Positions 5,767 to 8,474 of a stretch of 8,474 nt of DNA are shown one piece after another. Under the pieces are notes generated by a model. It was not told where the DNA came from and searched no databases. It saw only the letters and a list, made by a program, of their open reading frames with translations. The position numbers and the translations under genes were made by a program. The stretch is from Bacteroidales bacterium (GTDB lineage: Bacteria > Bacteroidota > Bacteroidia > Bacteroidales > UBA932), in the NCBI GenBank assembly GCA_017555925.1, contig JAFZFL010000035.1, positions 1 through 8,474 on the forward strand. The letters are read 5' to 3'. The first letter of the stretch is position 1. Every line of letters begins with the position of its first letter.

Positions 5767-6973
5767 GGGTTGCCGCTACAATTACAGAATTGCTCTCTTC
5801 TGTAAGCTGGGCGGCAATCTCTTTCATCTTTTGTGAAGAGCCTTTTTTTGCATACTCAATAAAATCTGCTGCATCTACAATCTGATACATTCTGTTGTTG
5901 AAGATATATGTAGGGTTTACAGGCATTCCTCCGTCAATATCATTTGTAAAGCCCGATGTCCCAAAAGATTTATGGTACTTTAATGTTGATGTCTTTTTGT
6001 CCGCCTTGTCATAGATTACTCTCACAATACGCTCGTTATTCTCCATATTGGGATAAGTTTTGGCAGGGAAGATTATTTCAAATGACAAAAATCTGCCGCA
6101 CTCCATTGCCGGATTGTTTATATACTTGGCCTGATTAAGCTCGGCGGCTTTCCTTGCAGGTATATTTCTCAACTTGTTCCAGTCAAGCTTGTATTCAGGA
6201 GTGGTATTCATTGATTCATCCAATGAGTAGATATAATCTTCAGCTTCTGTGAGCAGTTTTAAACTATTTTGGTATAGAAGAATCTGTTCATTCAAATATT
6301 GCATTCTTGCAGCATTGGCAGCCTGGCTGTTACTTGAAGACTTGACAATACCTATTGGCTCAGAAACAGGTGTGTTTGCTATAAGATTGCCTTTGAAATC
6401 AACCATTATGGCGTGTTCTCTGTGGGTCTCACGGTTTATACAGATGAACAGAAGCCTGTTGTCCATAATTTTTATCTTCAATGGCATTCTGTATCCTTGA
6501 AGTATATTTGATGTGTTTACATTTGCTATCAGTTGTCCGTCAATTGTACATACAAGAACTCTCATAAAGTCAAGAATGGCAACCATCTTGCCCTTTTCAT
6601 CTGCTGAAATGTCAATAATCTGTATGAACTCATTTGCATTCCGGCCCTTGTTTACAACACTTCCGGCAAGTTGTCCGTTCTTCTCAAATTTGTAAATGGC
6701 TTTGTCAGAATTACTTCCAAAAGAGAAATGGATATAATCCTTATCTGCGTAAATTATCTTGCATCTTGATGCATCAGGTAATGGAAAAGTGTTGTTCCCA
6801 AGTGGAATATACTCTATATCAGTGGCAAAATCAGATAATTTTACATCCGCCTTATCTTTGTATGCTGCGCCAATAGAAATAGTTTCAATCTCTTGTTGTG
6901 AAGATTTTACCTGGGAGAAGATAGGGGTAAAAACTATTTGAAATAAAAAAATGGCTAAGGTCATTCTTTTCAT
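5759..6973 (-). CDS. Secreted 6-bladed beta-propeller protein
   Basis: This 404-residue protein has a signal peptide (MKRMTLAIFLFQIVFTPIFS, then Q21). There is no lipobox cysteine, so it is probably exported to the periplasm. The segment VKLSDFATDIEYIPLG (44-59), then KAIYKFEKNGQLAGSV (91-106) and NKGRNANEF (108-116), is the N-terminal pattern of the 6-bladed beta-propeller (DUF4934-like) proteins abundant in Bacteroidetes. Repeated xGxL-type blade turns follow, such as TIDGQLIANV and DFKGNLIANT. These proteins have no assigned enzymatic activity. An alternative start at M4 (6962-6964) cannot be excluded. It has its own -7 box and a palindrome across the likely transcription start. Its TAG stop lies inside the last codons of the TenI-like gene on the other strand. 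Confidence 0.85.
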   Translation of the reverse strand: MKRMTLAIFLFQIVFTPIFSQVKSSQQEIETISIGAAYKDKADVKLSDFATDIEYIPLGNNTFPLPDASRCKIIYADKDYIHFSFGSNSDKAIYKFEKNGQLAGSVVNKGRNANEFIQIIDISADEKGKMVAILDFMRVLVCTIDGQLIANVNTSNILQGYRMPLKIKIMDNRLLFICINRETHREHAIMVDFKGNLIANTPVSEPIGIVKSSSNSQAANAARMQYLNEQILLYQNSLKLLTEAEDYIYSLDESMNTTPEYKLDWNKLRNIPARKAAELNQAKYINNPAMECGRFLSFEIIFPAKTYPNMENNERIVRVIYDKADKKTSTLKYHKSFGTSGFTNDIDGGMPVNPTYIFNNRMYQIVDAADFIEYAKKGSSQKMKEIAAQLTEESNSVIVAATLK

Positions 6974-6982
6974 ATTCTATAA

Positions 6983-7005
6983 TGTGATGATAAATTGTCA
7001 TCACA
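6983..7005. promoter_or_regulatory. Operator-like 23-bp palindrome before the beta-propeller gene
   Basis: TGTGATGA (6983-6990) and TCATCACA (6998-7005) are perfect reverse complements across a 7-base spacer TAAATTG, which is itself symmetric apart from its outermost pair. It begins inside the last two bases of the -7 box and covers the predicted transcription start, the usual place for a repressor site. In RNA it would also form a hairpin at the mRNA 5' end. It is not a CRP site: the TGTGA and TCACA halves are 13 bp apart, not 6. Confidence 0.5.
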
Positions 7006-7011
7006 AATATA
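7004..7011 (-). promoter_or_regulatory. Candidate -7 box for the beta-propeller gene
   Basis: Read on the minus strand this is TATATTTG, an exact match to TAnnTTTG, 30 bp upstream of the ATG at 6973 and immediately after the VanZ-like gene stop. A -33 TTTG is not clear; ATTGA near 7034-7038 is the closest. A start of transcription about 7 bp downstream leaves a leader of about 25 bases made almost entirely of the palindrome. Confidence 0.55.
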
Positions 7012-7016
7012 ATATA

Positions 7017-7433
7017 TTATATTATATATATAATCAATGTCCCGACAGATATACCTGTTATGTTGGCCACAAAGTCAAACGGGTCTGTATCTCTATATTG
7101 TGTGAGCAGCTCTTGTGAAGCTTCTGCCAAAGTGGCAAAAAAGAGGCCACTTATGAGGATTGCCGGGAAAATATACTTCGTGCGGATGATAGATGAGTTT
7201 GAATTATTGCGGCTGTTGAAGTATTTGCTGTAGGTAAGGAAGAGCCACATTACAAACGGGTAGGGCAGGAACATTGTAAAATGGATATATCTGTCGGCCC
7301 GTATGCCAAGAAAATATTTGCCAATATCAATGTTTGGAGTTGACGAGAAGTTGTACAGACAGCAGAAAAGGACCATTGCTATGTAAATGATCATTAGAGC
7401 TGTTACAATTATATGTGATTCAGGCTTTTTCAT
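7017..7433 (-). CDS. VanZ-like membrane protein
   Basis: This 138-residue protein has four likely membrane helices (about residues 9-26, 50-68, 88-105 and 121-137). The VanZ-family residues are present: R45 and D47 in IRADRYIHF, then E104 and Q107 in LAEASQELLTQYRDTDPFDFVANITGISVG, with R114, D117, D120, N124 and G127. VanZ itself gives low-level teicoplanin resistance in enterococci by an unsettled mechanism, but most bacterial members of the family are uncharacterised, so resistance should not be assumed here. It lies between two secreted-protein genes on the same strand. A hairpin upstream and a new -7 box downstream suggest it may be transcribed apart from them. No convincing promoter was found in its own upstream gap. 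Confidence 0.88.
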   Translation of the reverse strand: MKKPESHIIVTALMIIYIAMVLFCCLYNFSSTPNIDIGKYFLGIRADRYIHFTMFLPYPFVMWLFLTYSKYFNSRNNSNSSIIRTKYIFPAILISGLFFATLAEASQELLTQYRDTDPFDFVANITGISVGTLIIYII

Positions 7434-7485
7434 TCTGTAACTATAATCTGTGTTGTGGCGTATAAAAAGGCTTTATAAATCACTC

Positions 7486-7516
7486 AAAAGGAGTGCCATA
7501 AAATATGACACTCCTT
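7486..7516 (-). terminator. Hairpin terminator after the GIN-domain gene
   Basis: AAGGAGTG (7488-7495) pairs with CACTCCTT (7509-7516), and after one mismatch the inner CATA (7497-7500) pairs with TATG (7504-7507) around AAA. Reading on the minus strand the stem is followed by TTTT at most, so it is a modest terminator, about 50 bp past the GIN-domain gene stop. It separates that gene from the VanZ-like gene. Confidence 0.6.
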
Positions 7517-7544
7517 CCTGACTTTAATAATTTAACTTAAATTG

Positions 7545-7558
7545 ACGCCTCACGGCGT
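7545..7558 (-). other. Small GC-rich hairpin just after the GIN-domain gene stop
   Basis: ACGCC (7545-7549) and GGCGT (7554-7558) form a 5-bp stem with a TCAC loop, 8 bp past the GIN-domain stop codon. No T-run follows on the minus strand (GTCAATTTAAG), so it is not a standard terminator; it could mark the mRNA 3' end or be incidental. Next to it lies the AT palindrome AATTTAA-C-TTAAATT (7529-7543). Confidence 0.3.
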
Positions 7559-7566
7559 TGTCTCTG

Positions 7567-8457
7567 TTATTTTCCTCGTGCTATAGGATTTGATGAAGTT
7601 TCGTCTGGAATATATTCACCTTTGCCGTAATACCTTATTTTAGACCCTCCGGAAGCTTTAAGGTTTAATTTGCCGTCGGCATATACTTTAATAAAACTTG
7701 CTCCGGTTGCATAAGCCTGTGCATTTTGTGAAATCATCTCCTCTGCGTCAACTTCAGACGCTCCCGAACACTCTATTGAAATTTCGGAGCAATTGCCTGT
7801 CATATTAACTTCTGAAGCTCCTGTGCACTCAATTGCTATTTTTTCAGAAACTCTTCCAGAGTATTCCATCTCTGAAGCTCCGCTGCAACCGGCAGTAAGG
7901 TTTGTGGCATCTGCATTCAATTCAAATTCTGATGCGCCGGAGATATGACCGCTTATGTTTTGGAATACTCCACATACAATTGCCTCTGATGCTCCGCTCA
8001 ATGAGTAGGTGAACTTGTCGGCCTCTATATTCAGTGCATCTTCAATTTCGCTGGCTCCACTCATGGTGAGTTTGAAGTTGTTGGTTTTGAATTTTCCCCA
8101 AGCCCTGACCGAAGAGGCTCCGCTCAGCGAAATGTTTTCAATCTCTTCCATCTCAACATTTACAATAATCTCCTCATCTCCCTTCAAACTCACCTTGTTT
8201 CCCCAGAACCCCTTAGGCATATCTGCGCTCAAATATAGTGTGTTGTTTGATACGGAGACTTCCAGATACTCTACTATCCTTTCCGGACATATAAGTTCTA
8301 TAATATTTGAACTGCCTTTTGTGATATTTACATTATATGCGTACTCCGCTTTTATTGAAGTGAAGTCTCCTTTGGTGAATTTTTTTGTAGTGGTTTGTGC
8401 GTATGCTCCTCCAATTGCTAATATAGCTATAGCTATCAGTATTATGCTACGTTTCAT
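7567..8457 (-). CDS. Secreted GIN-domain (DUF2807-like) repeat protein
   Basis: This 296-residue protein starts with a signal peptide (residues 1-20, cleavage expected after AYA). After a beta-rich head (about 25-110) with FTSIKAEYAYNVNITKGSSN come about nine regular repeats, each turning on [ST]GAS[ES]: S112, S133, S154, S172, S192, T212, S231, T251 and a degenerate SGGS at 269. Spacing is 18-21 residues, as expected for one rung of a right-handed beta-helix. This is the head-GIN domain (DUF2807, sometimes labelled putative autotransporter adhesin) widespread in Bacteroidetes. The function is unknown; no anchor or sorting signal is visible, and the C-terminus (YIPDETSSNPIARGK) is hydrophilic. 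Its start is 17 bp from the window end, so its promoter and neighbour are not visible. Confidence 0.9.
   Translation of the reverse strand: MKRSIILIAIAILAIGGAYAQTTTKKFTKGDFTSIKAEYAYNVNITKGSSNIIELICPERIVEYLEVSVSNNTLYLSADMPKGFWGNKVSLKGDEEIIVNVEMEEIENISLSGASSVRAWGKFKTNNFKLTMSGASEIEDALNIEADKFTYSLSGASEAIVCGVFQNISGHISGASEFELNADATNLTAGCSGASEMEYSGRVSEKIAIECTGASEVNMTGNCSEISIECSGASEVDAEEMISQNAQAYATGASFIKVYADGKLNLKASGGSKIRYYGKGEYIPDETSSNPIARGK
7642..8124 (-). repeat. In-gene tandem ~60-bp repeats coding the GAS rungs
   Basis: The nine [ST]GAS rungs (residues 112-272 of the GIN-domain protein) are diverged tandem repeats of 54-63 bp. At DNA level only the core survives; it reads GGAGC[ACT]TC[TAC]GA or close variants on the coding strand, while the rest of each repeat differs. 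This indicates old duplication kept by structural constraint, not recent copying. Confidence 0.75.
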
Positions 8458-8474
8458 ATTTATCCGTTTTAAAT

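Noticed and set aside
7041..7051. CCCGACAGATA is shared with the right arm of the htpG leader dyad (1368-1378), and a similar 10-mer occurs on the other strand near 7287-7296
   Set aside because: Both distant copies lie within the VanZ-like coding sequence and encode conserved-looking residues. They lack the partner arm, so chance is the simplest explanation.
7017..7433. Calling the VanZ-like gene an antibiotic-resistance gene
   Set aside because: No vanHAX or other glycopeptide-resistance genes are near, and most VanZ-like proteins have no shown link to resistance.

Overview
The window looks like a chromosomal stretch from an anaerobic Bacteroidota member, most likely Bacteroidales. The DNA is AT-rich and the genes lack strong Shine-Dalgarno sequences. 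Candidate promoters show the Bacteroides-type TAnnTTTG -7 box. Several proteins are of kinds common in this phylum: HtpG with an ELVANAVDA motif, a 6-bladed beta-propeller secreted protein, a head-GIN (DUF2807-like) secreted protein, and an SPFH gene paired with a small Arc-like gene. The genus cannot be fixed from the sequence alone.

Layout. Positions 41-1222 (+) carry a membrane-anchored SPFH/stomatin-like protein and a 64-residue Arc-like ribbon-helix-helix protein, closed by a hairpin terminator. Positions 1410-3458 (+) encode the Hsp90 chaperone HtpG; its leader holds a widely spaced 9-bp inverted repeat, and a strong intrinsic terminator follows. Positions 3513-5766 (+) form a compact thiamin locus: a -7 box, a TPP riboswitch aptamer, thiE (thiamin phosphate synthase), a Thi4-type thiazole synthase, and a second, active-site-divergent ThiE/TenI-family gene that overlaps thi4 by ATGA. 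Positions 5759-8457 (-) carry three envelope genes: a secreted beta-propeller protein (overlapping the thiamin operon tail to tail by 8 bp), a VanZ-like membrane protein, and a secreted GIN-domain protein built from about nine ~20-residue repeats.

The main point of interest is the thiamin locus. Thi4 makes the thiazole moiety in one protein, and this copy has His (H151) where the yeast suicide enzyme has its sulfur-donating Cys205. That predicts a sulfide-using, multiple-turnover enzyme. No thiS, thiG, thiH or thiF is present here; Thi4 sits between two ThiE/TenI-family genes under a TPP riboswitch. ThiE would join the thiazole to the pyrimidine, whose source (thiC, thiD or salvage) is not in the window. 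The role left for the TenI-like protein is an open question.

Regulatory structure was also seen: a near-perfect 23-bp palindrome overlapping the predicted start of transcription of the beta-propeller gene, a candidate attenuator hairpin between the riboswitch and thiE, and the htpG leader dyad. No RNA genes other than the riboswitch, no CRISPR array, no insertion sequence and no prophage gene were seen. No gene-free stretch exceeds 300 bases.
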